Shown here: piece by piece, positions 45,185 to 53,241 of the stretch
How the letters are laid out: each line of letters opens with the position of its first letter
How positions within the stretch are numbered: the stretch's first letter is position 1
Origin: Streptomyces sp. A1277
GTDB lineage: Bacteria > Actinomycetota > Actinomycetes > Streptomycetales > Streptomycetaceae
Direction of reading: 5' to 3'
Assembly: GCF_004795015.1 (NCBI RefSeq)
Contig: NZ_SSBI01000007.1
Coordinates: 62,001-126,000 of the forward strand
DNA length: 64,000 nucleotides
The notes under the pieces: generated by a model
Database searches by the model: none
The model's input: only the letters and a program-made list of their open reading frames with translations
What the model was told of the DNA's origin: nothing
Made by a program: the position numbers and the translations under genes

Positions 45185-45817
45185 ATGGAGCCTTCGGAGC
45201 CGGCCGCAGCGGCGTTGCGGGTGCTGACGGGGGACGATCCGGCCACGGCCGGGCAGAAGGCGTCCCTTCAGGAACTGGTGTGGGGCCGGCTGGGGCGAAG
45301 CAACCTCGGGGCGTCCGCCCTCACCCGGTTGCACGAGCGCCCCGATGAGGGCTCCGCGGCCATCGTGGCCTCCGTGCTCGCCGACGACACGCGTGCGGAC
45401 CCGGAGCTGACGGCGCGTGTCGCCGACGCCCTCCGTCCGCAACCGGAACCACGGGTGCAGGCCGGCGCCCCGCAGGCGCCCCTGCGGGCGGGCGCCCCTT
45501 CCGCCCCGCTGCCTCCCCGGCCGACCGCGCCCCCGCCCCGGGCCCCCGGGACCGCCTCGGAAGTGCGCAAGGTCTGGCTGCTGGGGCTGCCCCAGATGAT
45601 TTTGGCGGCCCTGGCACTGAGCATCGCCGGGAACCTAGGGGCGAAGTGGCCCCTCCTGCTGCTCATCGTGCTCGTGTCGGCCGGCCTGGCCGGGTACGGG
45701 CTGTGGCTCGGAAGCCGTCTTCTGCGCCGAGGCGTGCCCAGCCGCTCGCTCCGGGCCGCCATGGTGCTCGACGCGCTGGTCCTGATCAGGCTGATTCTCT
45801 GGGTGTTCATCGGCTGA
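45185..45817 (+). CDS. Hypothetical membrane protein
   Basis: A 210-residue protein of unknown family. Residues 1-85 are soluble and helical (LQELVWGRLGRSNLGASALT and on), 90-120 are Pro-rich, and three transmembrane helices follow (starting WLLGLPQMILAALALSIAG; WPLLLLIVLVSAGLAGYGL; MVLDALVLIRLILWVFIG). ATG 45185 comes after GGGGAACGGGGC. Its 3' end overlaps the minus-strand protease-like gene tail-to-tail. It is not obviously part of that operon. Confidence 0.65.
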   Translation: MEPSEPAAAALRVLTGDDPATAGQKASLQELVWGRLGRSNLGASALTRLHERPDEGSAAIVASVLADDTRADPELTARVADALRPQPEPRVQAGAPQAPLRAGAPSAPLPPRPTAPPPRAPGTASEVRKVWLLGLPQMILAALALSIAGNLGAKWPLLLLIVLVSAGLAGYGLWLGSRLLRRGVPSRSLRAAMVLDALVLIRLILWVFIG

Positions 45818-46870
45818 CGAGACGCGCCGCCTGGAGACGACCACCGGCACCGCCGTACCGCCCCGGCGCACCGCGTCCCGCCGGGCGAGGCCGGGGGACG
45901 GCCCGCCGCCCACCACCAGGCCGTCCAGGACCGCGAGCCAGCTGTCCTCGGGCAGGGCGGTGCGCAGCCCCCGCGCATCGGCCGGATCGAGGGCCTTGAG
46001 CAGTGCCGGGTCCGGGTCCCTCGGGGCGAGGGCCGCTGCCGCGCGCGGGGCCCCCGTGCGCCACTCGGCGACCGTACGCTCGGCGCCGCGCGCCCGTACC
46101 CACAGCACGTGCTGGACCACGATCAGCGGTCCCAGCGCGGTGAGCAGCGGAAAGGCCCCGGTCAGCGCGCCCAGGGCGAACAGGAGGCTGACCGCGCCGG
46201 ACACCGCCACCCCGATGCCGGCCGCGAGGAGACCCGCGACCCGCCCGAACGCCTTGAGGGCGACCAGCGGGAACAGCACCAGCAGCAGGAGATCGCCCAG
46301 ACCCAGCGCCACCGGCGGATCGCCCCGGGTGACGGCCAGCAGCGGGGCGAACGGCAGCCCCATCACCTGGACGGCGAACCGGTCCATCACCGAGGTCAGC
46401 CCGGTCGCCACCAGGTCGTAGCAGGCCAGCGCCCCCGCGAACCAGGCCGCGTGCGCCGACCGCATGCCGCTCTGCGCCCACATGTTCGCGACGCCCACGA
46501 CGGCCGTGGCGAGCAGCACGTCGGTGAACACCATCACGGCGAGCGACCGGTCCGCGAACGCGCACCCGGCGGTGGCCGCGACCGAGGCGAGCGCGACCGC
46601 CCACGCCCGGCCCCCGCCGGTCACCGGCGCCAGCGTGAACTGGAGCGCCGCACAGAGCACCAGTCCGAAGACGACCGCCACCGCCGCCCGGGGCAGCTCC
46701 AGGTAGAGCAGCGGTGCGGCCACGACCACGGCGAACACCACGGCCACATCCGCGCGTTCGTAGCGGCCCACCGGCGGTCGCGGCATCCGGACGCGGCCGA
46801 AGTAGGCGAGGCCCGCCAGCGTGATCGCGGCGACGCAGCAGTTCAGGCCCACCAGGGCCGCCGTGCTCAT
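45635..46870 (-). CDS. Presenilin/SPP-like GxGD intramembrane aspartyl protease candidate
   Basis: A polytopic protein (411 codons as read) with about nine hydrophobic helices over residues 1-260, then a soluble tail. Helix 6 carries ACYDLVATG (Asp152) and helix 7 carries ALGLGDLLLL (Asp193): the YD and GLGD pair that forms the active site of presenilin and signal peptide peptidase. A PLL at 241-243 sits where the PAL motif belongs, so that motif is degenerate. SPP-type enzymes cut signal-peptide-like helices within the membrane. ATG 46870 overlaps the adenylating enzyme's stop (ATGA). The last 60 residues are low-complexity and antisense to another gene; a one-base shift near 45830 would end it at 45807. 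Confidence 0.7.
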   Translation of the reverse strand: MSTAALVGLNCCVAAITLAGLAYFGRVRMPRPPVGRYERADVAVVFAVVVAAPLLYLELPRAAVAVVFGLVLCAALQFTLAPVTGGGRAWAVALASVAATAGCAFADRSLAVMVFTDVLLATAVVGVANMWAQSGMRSAHAAWFAGALACYDLVATGLTSVMDRFAVQVMGLPFAPLLAVTRGDPPVALGLGDLLLLVLFPLVALKAFGRVAGLLAAGIGVAVSGAVSLLFALGALTGAFPLLTALGPLIVVQHVLWVRARGAERTVAEWRTGAPRAAAALAPRDPDPALLKALDPADARGLRTALPEDSWLAVLDGLVVGGGPSPGLARRDAVRRGGTAVPVVVSRRRVSSADEHPENQPDQDQRVEHHGGPERAAGHASAQKTASEPQPVPGQAGRHEHDEQQEGPLRP

Positions 46871-48333
46871 GCCGGGCTCACGATGCGGGCGGCGGCCGGG
46901 CGGGCCGACTCGAAGGTGTGCTCGCGCAGGTCGGCCCGGACCGGGCCGGTCGGCGGCATCGAGGACGGCTCGTCGTGCAGCACGATCGCGTCCAGCGCGA
47001 GCCCCGATGAGGTGGCCCGCTCCTCCAGCCTGCCCAGCAGACCGGCGGCGGGCAGCCGGCGCACCAGGACGTGCAGGCGCGGGCCGGAGGGTGCCTCGAC
47101 GAGGGCGTAGCGCGCGGGCAGCGGGATGTCCGGCTCCGCCTCCAGCACGTTCAGCACCGAACGGGTGGGGACCGCGACGCTGAGCGGGCCCGACCAGCGG
47201 CCGAGTATCTGCGAGGTCGCGGGCAGATGGGCCATCTCGCAGCCGGCCTCGCCCCCGGGCAGGCGTACCAGGTCCCCGGTCGCGTACCGCAGCAGCAGGG
47301 TGCAGTCCCGGTAGGGGACGTACGGGGTCTGCACGATGACCCCCACACCGCCCGGCGGAGTCGGCGCGTGAGTCACCGGGTCGAGCACTTCCAGGTGCCC
47401 GAACTCGGTGGTGTGGTGCAGATGTCCCTCGGTGCACGGTGTGCCGCCCGACGGCACGGTCTCCGTCATCATGTACGAGGTGGAGGTGTCCGCGCCCAGG
47501 GCCGCCGCCGCCCGTTCCCTCAGCGGTTCGGAGAGCGGTTCGCCGCCCACGCCGATGTACCCGAGCCCGAAGTCCGAGGGCCGCCAGTCGCCGCGTTCCG
47601 CCTCTTCGACCAGGGCCGCGAGGTAGGAGGCCGACAGCGTCAGATGCGTGATCTGCGGGGCCTTTCCGCGCAGCCCGAGCGGGGCGGCCAGCCGGTCCAG
47701 CGCCACCGCCGGCTCCACGGTCCCGAGCTGGACGAACGAGGCCCCGATGCGGGTCACCGACTCCTCCACGTTGAGCAGCGGCAGGGTGGCCCGCGAGCAG
47801 CCCGCGTACGCCAGGGTGTGGTGGGGGCGCAGGCCCAGTCCGAGCACGGCGGACACGGTGCTCATGGCGACCGCGATCTCGACCTCGGCCCGGGAGTACC
47901 AGACGGTGGTGGGGTTGCCGCTCGTCCCCGTGGTGAGCGCCATCAGCGCCGGTGCGGAGACGGCCGAGACGAACGCCGCCGGCAGACCGCGCAACGCCGC
48001 CTTCGGCGTGACCGGCACCCGGTCCCATGTCTCCGGTGTGAGCGTGCCCGGATCGAGCCCCAGCCGGTCGAACGTCCGCCGGTAGTAGGCGGTGTGCCGG
48101 GCGGCCGCGCGTGCCGTGGCCCGCAGACTGCGTTCGGTGACCGTTCGCCGTACGGCAGGATCGACGGCCCCGGCCCGGCCGGGCAGCAGGGCCGAGTCCG
48201 CGCCCGGTTCGCCGAACTCCGCGATCGTGGCGACGAGATCCCGGGCGATGCGCTCAAGGTCGTACGGGCGGATCGGGCGATTGCGCAGGATCGCCGCACC
48301 GTAGCGCAGCTGGCTGAGCGCGGTACCGAACAA
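46867..48333 (-). CDS. Adenylate-forming enzyme, PaaK/F390-synthetase type
   Basis: A 488-residue ANL-superfamily enzyme. The ATP-binding loop is LTTGTSGNPTTVWYS (about 133-147); GYIGVGGEPLSE, SYMMTETVPSGG and YATGDLVRLPGG follow as later core motifs, and a small C-terminal lid ends the protein. It most resembles phenylacetate-CoA ligase and coenzyme F390 synthetase, so it should activate a carboxylate as an acyl-adenylate; the acid and acceptor are unknown. TTG 48333 is fixed by AGGAGG five bases upstream. It lies between a 22-residue peptide gene and a presenilin-like protease, so the peptide or a fragment of it is a possible substrate. Confidence 0.85.
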   Translation of the reverse strand: MFGTALSQLRYGAAILRNRPIRPYDLERIARDLVATIAEFGEPGADSALLPGRAGAVDPAVRRTVTERSLRATARAAARHTAYYRRTFDRLGLDPGTLTPETWDRVPVTPKAALRGLPAAFVSAVSAPALMALTTGTSGNPTTVWYSRAEVEIAVAMSTVSAVLGLGLRPHHTLAYAGCSRATLPLLNVEESVTRIGASFVQLGTVEPAVALDRLAAPLGLRGKAPQITHLTLSASYLAALVEEAERGDWRPSDFGLGYIGVGGEPLSEPLRERAAAALGADTSTSYMMTETVPSGGTPCTEGHLHHTTEFGHLEVLDPVTHAPTPPGGVGVIVQTPYVPYRDCTLLLRYATGDLVRLPGGEAGCEMAHLPATSQILGRWSGPLSVAVPTRSVLNVLEAEPDIPLPARYALVEAPSGPRLHVLVRRLPAAGLLGRLEERATSSGLALDAIVLHDEPSSMPPTGPVRADLREHTFESARPAAARIVSPA

Positions 48334-48347
48334 AGATGCCTCCTGAC

Positions 48348-48379
48348 GCCTGGACCGGGGGACAACTCCCGGTCCAGGC
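48348..48379 (-). terminator. Intra-operon hairpin between peptide gene and adenylating enzyme
   Basis: Twelve-base perfect arms (GCCTGGACCGGG and complement) around eight bases, between the peptide stop and the enzyme's ribosome site. Such a partial terminator or mRNA-processing hairpin would raise the yield of peptide mRNA relative to enzyme mRNA, as in many precursor-peptide operons. Confidence 0.7.
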
Positions 48380-48391
48380 CGGGGGTTCCTG

Positions 48392-48460
48392 TCAGACCAT
48401 GCTGGCGAACATGGCCGCGGTGAGGGTGCTGAAGGCATACTTGATGTAGTGCTTGACCAT
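48392..48460 (-). CDS. 22-residue cationic-hydrophobic peptide (precursor or signal candidate)
   Basis: A tiny gene: ATG 48460, stop at 48392. The peptide starts MVKHYIKYAF and ends AAMFASMV, so a basic and aromatic N-terminus leads into a short hydrophobic helix, like a minimal signal anchor. GAAGGGAG lies at good spacing before the ATG, and a promoter lies 89 bases upstream. It is followed by a hairpin and then the adenylating enzyme. I recognise no family. Reasons to think it real: ribosome site, promoter, hairpin and operon partners that could process a membrane-bound peptide. It could instead be a leader peptide controlling the operon. Confidence 0.65.
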   Translation of the reverse strand: MVKHYIKYAFSTLTAAMFASMV

Positions 48461-48548
48461 GGCGGATCTCCCTTCTCGGGCCGCCCCGCAGGGACGGCTG
48501 GGCTCCTGTGGTGCACTCGCAGCCAAGGACGGCTGTTCGATGAACGAG

Positions 48549-48577
48549 AGAGTAGAGCAGGGCTGTTGATGTCTCAA
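48549..48577 (-). promoter_or_regulatory. Sigma-70-type promoter of the peptide operon
   Basis: On the minus strand TTGAGA (48572-48577) and TACTCT (48549-48554) are 17 bases apart, a near-consensus housekeeping promoter, 89 bases before the peptide ATG. Confidence 0.65.
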
Positions 48578-48658
48578 CGGTGCCTGCCGATCCGACCGTT
48601 GGTCCGGGCGTACCGGCCGTCCCCTCCGCGACCGCGCCGCTGGTCCGCGGGCTCGCGA

Positions 48659-48778
48659 TCAGGGGCCGGTCTCCTCCCCGCCCTCATCCGTCTCCCGTTC
48701 CCCGACGCTGATCAGACCCGTCTCGTAGGCGACGATGACGGCCTGGACCCGGTCACGCAGCCCGAGCTTGGCGAGGAT
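48659..48778 (-). pseudogene. C-terminal remnant of a LuxR/NarL-type regulator
   Basis: The last 39 codons read ILAKLGLRDRVQAVIVAYET and GLISVGERE, the recognition helix and end of a NarL-type helix-turn-helix. The frame runs without interruption from the transposase coding region, so the insertion (or a deletion at its end) has fused the two. The rest of the regulator is not in the window. It lay just upstream of, and in the same direction as, the peptide operon. Confidence 0.8.
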
Positions 48779-50033
48779 GCGGGCGGGAGTGAGCCTGTCG
48801 GACGGGGTCGGTTGCTCCCACGGTCTACGGAGGTCGGCCGCCAGCGGGCGGGCGAGTCGGAGTTGGGTGAAGACCGCGAGGATCAGCCAGGTCCAGCGAT
48901 CGGCGGCTTCGGGGGTGCGGATCTCCGGGCTGGTCTCGCCGAGTGTCTGCTTGAACAGGCGGAAGGTGTGCTCGATGTCGAAGCGTCGCAGGCACGCCTG
49001 CCACAGACGGTCGACGTCGGCTGTGGTGGCGTCGGTGCCCGACCACCACAGCCGCACCGGCTTGGGTGTCGCGCCGCTGGGCAGAAGTTCGACCTGCAGA
49101 CGGATCACGGTCCCCTCGATCACGGGCAGGGCGCCCAGCTCTGCGGTCCAGGCCGAGCGGTGCGTCAGTCTTGGATGGAGCCGGTCCCAGGACCGTGCGA
49201 CGGCGGTGCCGTAGAGACGGGTCTCGGTCACGGTCTGCGCGTCGGGAACGTTCCAGGTGGCCGGGTCACCGAACACGAACTCCCCACCGTGGCTGGGCGG
49301 GCGGCCCCGGACGCCGGGCTCGCGGGGTGGGACCGCACGTCGCAGGACCCGGTCCGAGCGCATCCGGCCGAGCACCTGCACCGGCAGATCCTTCAGCAGG
49401 AAGGCCAGCCGTGGCACGTCGTAGCCGGCGTCAACCACGATCAGGATCTCCGGATCACCCTTCTTCCACTGCCCGGCCGTCATCAGCCGCTCGATGAGCT
49501 CGCGCATCTGCCGGGCCGTGACGGTAGCGGCGTCGTCTCCCGGTGCCAGCCGCAGCGCGTCCAGCGGCGCGGTCCAGGAACTGCGGCCCCTCTCCAGCGC
49601 GCAGATCACCGAGTACGGCCAGCCGGGAACGGGAATGTGCTGGTCCTTGCCCCGCCCGTAGGTGTGGCACAGGATCCGCTGCGGTGAGGTGTGCGCGCTG
49701 GGCCGCAGCCAGCAGGTCAGGTCGGCGGCCAGGACCAGCCGGCCGTCCGCCGCCCGCGGCAGCGGCACCACGGCAAGGGCCCGCCGCAGCCGGGCCACCT
49801 CGACCCGGCCCGCGGCCAGAGCGTCATAGAGCCCGCCGTGCCCGCGGCGGTGTTCGCCCACCAGCGACAGTGCCACCAGCGACCGGACCGGGCCGTCCGC
49901 ACACAACACCGCGTCCGCGAGTTCGAACAGCGCGTCCGCACGTGGTCAGACAGGAGCAGAACTCACCCCGGAAGCGTGACAGTTCCGCAAACGGATCCTG
50001 CCGGACAGCGTGATGCAGCAGACTCATCCCCAC
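48779..50033 (-). pseudogene. Insertion-sequence transposase, frameshifted and 3'-truncated
   Basis: A DDE-type transposase like those of IS701-related elements common in Streptomyces. The start reads MSLLHHAVRQDPFAELSRF; near 49942 a base is missing and the frame moves to ADGPVRSLVALSLVGEHRRG. The core follows with VVDAGYD, RSAWTAELG and DRLWQACLRRFDIEHTFRLF. The C-terminal part breaks off at RLTPAR, where LuxR sequence begins, so the right end of the element is gone. No terminal inverted repeats could be identified with confidence; the left end should lie between 50034 and 50167. Confidence 0.75.
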
Positions 50034-50167
50034 GGCCTTCGTGCTGGGTGTTGTGTGTTCCTTGGTCGGATCACATGCTCAGCCGAAGGCCGCCCGTACG
50101 TAAGGCGGTTACCAATCCGAGTGATCAAGTACGAGGACTCGTTCGGACCCCGAGGTTAAAGATCAAG

Positions 50168-51421
50168 TTAGGCAAGGCGGGAGCGCCACCGGTCCAGGCG
50201 CCGGATCACGGGCGTCGCCGTCGCCCCGTGCAGGAGCACGGAGACGAGGACCGTGAAGGCCGCGACCGCCCACAGTTCGTCGGCGTACCGGGCGAATGGC
50301 CCCTTTCCGAGCGCGTACGCGAGGTAGAAGAGCGAGCCGATGCCCCGGATGCCGAACAGGGCCGTCACCGCACGTTCGCGCGGCCCGGCCGGAGACCCCA
50401 GCTGGGCGGCGACACCCGCGGCCGGACGGATCACGAGGATCAGGGCGAGCGCGAGCAGCGCCCCCTGCGGGCTGAGGACAGCCAGTCCGTCCGCGACCAG
50501 GTAGCCGCCGAGGAGGAACAGCAGGACGGCGGTCAGCAGACGCTCGATCTGTTCGCTGAAGCCGTGCAGCACTTGGTGGTAGCCGTGGTTGCGTTCGGCG
50601 GCCCGGATGGTGCACGCGGTGACGAACACCGCGAGGAATCCGTATCCGTGGACCAGCTCGGTCAGCCCGTAGGCGGTGAAGGTGGCGCCGAGGGCGGTGA
50701 AACCCTCCATCTGCTGCGAGAGCCGGACATGGCGGGAGCGGAAGAACAACCAGCCGAGCAGCCGGCCCACCACCACACCGGCGACCAGCCCGACGGTCGC
50801 CCGCAGGAGCACGTCGGCCAGCAGCCAGTGGCCGATCCAGTCCGCCGACCAGCCCTCGCCCGCCGTCGTCGCCAGCGCGACGGCGGCGAGGACGAACGGC
50901 AGCGCAAGACCGTCGTTGAGACCGGCCTCGGAGGTCAGCGTGAAGCGCACCTCCTCCTCGTCCTCCTCGTCCTCACCACTGGTCGGCTCCCCGACCCGCA
51001 CCTCCGCCGCCAGCACCGGATCGGTCGGCGCGAGCGCGGCGGCCAGGAGCAGGGCCACCGCCGGAGGCCAGCCCATGAGCCACGTGCCCAGCAGCCCCAC
51101 CCCGGCGATGGTCAGCGGAAGCACCAGCCCCAGGAAGCGCCAGGCCCCCGCCCAGGTGCGCCATCCGAACGGGCGGTCGATCGCCAGCCCCGCGCCCATC
51201 AGCGACACGATCACGCAGACTTCCGTCACATGCTCGACCCACACCCGGTCCCGCACCGGGTCCACCACGGGCACGTCCCACGGCAGCAGGGTGATCGCCG
51301 CGCCCACGACGAGGAACACCATGGGCATGGAGAAGGGACGCCGACGAACCAGCGGGGGTAGGACAGCGGCCATCAGGATGCCGATACCTGCTGCCATGTA
51401 TATGCCGTGCGCCAACGTCAT
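50168..51421 (-). CDS. Cation:proton antiporter (CPA1 type)
   Basis: A 417-residue membrane protein with about twelve helices. The conserved transport core is ALAPTDPVLAAEV and SEAGLNDGLALPFVLAAVAL, with the acidic ND pair; FGIRGIGSLFYLAYAL is the late conserved helix. A cytoplasmic acidic stretch (EDEEDEEE) lies between helices 5 and 6. It should exchange Na+ or K+ for H+ for pH and salt homeostasis. ATG 51421, with GGAGGA eleven bases upstream. Its stop is immediately beside the insertion-sequence remnant. Confidence 0.9.
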   Translation of the reverse strand: MTLAHGIYMAAGIGILMAAVLPPLVRRRPFSMPMVFLVVGAAITLLPWDVPVVDPVRDRVWVEHVTEVCVIVSLMGAGLAIDRPFGWRTWAGAWRFLGLVLPLTIAGVGLLGTWLMGWPPAVALLLAAALAPTDPVLAAEVRVGEPTSGEDEEDEEEVRFTLTSEAGLNDGLALPFVLAAVALATTAGEGWSADWIGHWLLADVLLRATVGLVAGVVVGRLLGWLFFRSRHVRLSQQMEGFTALGATFTAYGLTELVHGYGFLAVFVTACTIRAAERNHGYHQVLHGFSEQIERLLTAVLLFLLGGYLVADGLAVLSPQGALLALALILVIRPAAGVAAQLGSPAGPRERAVTALFGIRGIGSLFYLAYALGKGPFARYADELWAVAAFTVLVSVLLHGATATPVIRRLDRWRSRLA

Positions 51422-51632
51422 GCGGTACCGAGTCCTCCGTCGGTTCGGGCCGCGAGCAGACGAACGGGCACGGGGCGGCCACGGCGGCTGCGGATGCGGC
51501 GGGAGGAACACCCGGTACCCCGGCACCCGGCACACACGCACCCGCACGTCGGTGTCTGTGCCGACGCCCCGACGTGCCCGGCAAACCGTGCGGCGGATGC
51601 ATGGCGGTGGGGTCCGGGGCAAGGTGGGAGAC

Positions 51633-52007
51633 ATGACGACGACCCTCGGTGCCATCGTTCTCGGTACGCCCGACCCGCCCGCCCTGGCCGACTTCTACCG
51701 AGCCCTGCTGGGATGGGAGGAGGCCGAGCGGGAGCCCGAATGGGTCAGGCTGAGGGCCCCGGAACGGGAACGCCCCGGCCTCAGCTTCCAGCTGGAGACC
51801 GACCACACGCCCCCGGTCTGGCCCCAACTTCCGGGAAGCCAGCAGATGCAGGCGCACCTGGACCTCCAGGTGGACGACCTGGAAGCGGAGACCCAGCGAG
51901 CCTGCGCCCTGGGCGCGACGCTGGAGGAGCTCCAGCCGCAGAAGGACGTACGCGTGCTGCGCGACCCCCACGGCCACCCGTTCTGCCTCTTCCTCCCGGG
52001 CGCCTGA
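51633..52007 (+). CDS. VOC-family protein
   Basis: A 124-residue glyoxalase-fold protein: LGTPDPPALADFYRALLGWE, AHLDLQVDDLEAE, ATLEELQPQ and a DPHGHPFCLFL ending. The His and Glu ligand set is incomplete, as in binding-type members. GGTGGGAGAC precedes ATG 51633. It converges with the FAD monooxygenase gene eight bases on. Confidence 0.88.
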   Translation: MTTTLGAIVLGTPDPPALADFYRALLGWEEAEREPEWVRLRAPERERPGLSFQLETDHTPPVWPQLPGSQQMQAHLDLQVDDLEAETQRACALGATLEELQPQKDVRVLRDPHGHPFCLFLPGA

Positions 52008-52015
52008 GGACACGG

Positions 52016-53148
52016 TCACCCCTGTTCGGCCGCGCCGCTGAAGAAGTCCGTGAAGCTGTACGGTGCGCGGTCGCCGAGGCAGAGGTCGAGGAGCTCGCGC
52101 GCCTCGGCGTAGAAGGGCTCGGTCCGCGCGAGCAGTGCCTCTTCGTACGCGGTGAACGCCGCCTCGATGTCGCCGGGGCGGTCGGCGATCGCCCCGGCGA
52201 GCTCGGAGCCGTCGAACATCGCCAGGTTGGCGCCGTCACCGGACGGCCGCATCAGGTGCGCGGCATCGCCGAGCAGAGTCACCCCGGGCACCCGCTCCCA
52301 GCGGTGACCGTCCGGAAGCGTGTGGATCATGCGGGCGACGGGAGCGGTCTCGCCGTCGGTGATCAGGGCGGTGAGGTGCGGCGCCCACCCCTCGAACTCC
52401 GCGGCGACCCGGGCGCGAGCCGCGTCGGCGTCGCCGAAGTCGATCGCGCCGGCCCACTCGGCGGAGCGGTTCAGCTCGACATAGGTGTGGATGATGTCGC
52501 CCGCCTCCCGGTGGGCCACGATCCCCTTCCCCGGGGTGAGCGCGTACATGGCACCCTCACCGACCGCCTCGGCCGTCGCGGGGTGACGCCGGTCCACGTC
52601 GTACAGGTAGGTCTCGACGAACGTCGTGCCCGTGTACGTGGGCGTGGCGTCGGACAGCAGCGGCCGGATGCGCGACCAGGCGCCGTCGGCGCCCACGAGG
52701 ACATCGCTCGTCACGGTCGAGCCGTCGGCGAAGGCCAGCTCGTGCCGGCCGCCGCCGAGGGACCGGACACCGGTGAGCTTGCGTCCCCACTGAACGGTTC
52801 CCTCGGGCAGCGAGTCGAGGAGGATCTGCCGCAGACCGCCCGGAGCACCTCGGGGCGGGCGGCCGTGCCGTCGTCGGGGAGGTCGAGCAGCACCGCGCCC
52901 CGCTCGTCCAGTACGCGCGAAGCCTCGGCGCCCTCGTGGATGACCGCGCGGAACTCGTCGAGGAGGCCGGCTGCGGCGAGCGCGCGCTGTCCATCGTCCT
53001 CGTGGATGTCGAGCTGGCCGCCCTGGGTACGGGACACGGCCGAGGGATCGGCCTCGTAGACGGTCGAGGGGACGCCGTGGACGTGCAGAACGCGTGCGAG
53101 GGCGAGGCCGCCGGGGCCCGCGCCGATGATCGTGACCGGTGCCGTCAT
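52016..53148 (-). pseudogene. FAD-dependent monooxygenase with one frameshift
   Basis: A complete PHBH/TetX-like flavoprotein if one base is restored. The first part has the dinucleotide loop VTIIGAGPGGLALARVLHVH and GGQLDIHEDDGQRAL. At about 52838, in a run of Gs, the frame shifts; the second frame continues GLRQILLDSLPEG, LVGADGAWSRIRPLL and GVTLLGDAAHLMRPSGDGAN, the second FAD motif. The stop is at 52016. Family members hydroxylate aromatics, including antibiotics. AAAGGAAC supports ATG 53148. It is divergent from a TetR gene across two palindromic operators. One missing base may be a sequencing error, so it may be functional. Confidence 0.8.
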
Positions 53149-53172
53149 GGGGGTTCCTTTCTCTGGGCGAGC

Positions 53173-53197
53173 AGCACTGGAACGACGTTCCAGTGCT
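53173..53197. promoter_or_regulatory. 25-bp perfect palindrome, main TetR operator candidate
   Basis: AGCACTGGAACG-A-CGTTCCAGTGCT: twelve-base perfect arms around one A, between the divergent monooxygenase and TetR genes. Confidence 0.8.
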
Positions 53198-53207
53198 CGT
53201 CCCTCGT

Positions 53208-53222
53208 TGGAACGGCGTTCCA
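53208..53222. promoter_or_regulatory. Second TetR operator copy
   Basis: TGGAACG-G-CGTTCCA repeats the core of the 25-bp palindrome thirty bases away, 20 bases before the TetR ATG. Confidence 0.75.
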
Positions 53223-53241
53223 GTCCTGTCAGACTTGTCCC

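Noticed and set aside
48392..48577. A 61-codon version of the small peptide gene starting at 48577
   Set aside because: It would start inside the promoter and has no ribosome site; the 22-codon version has one.
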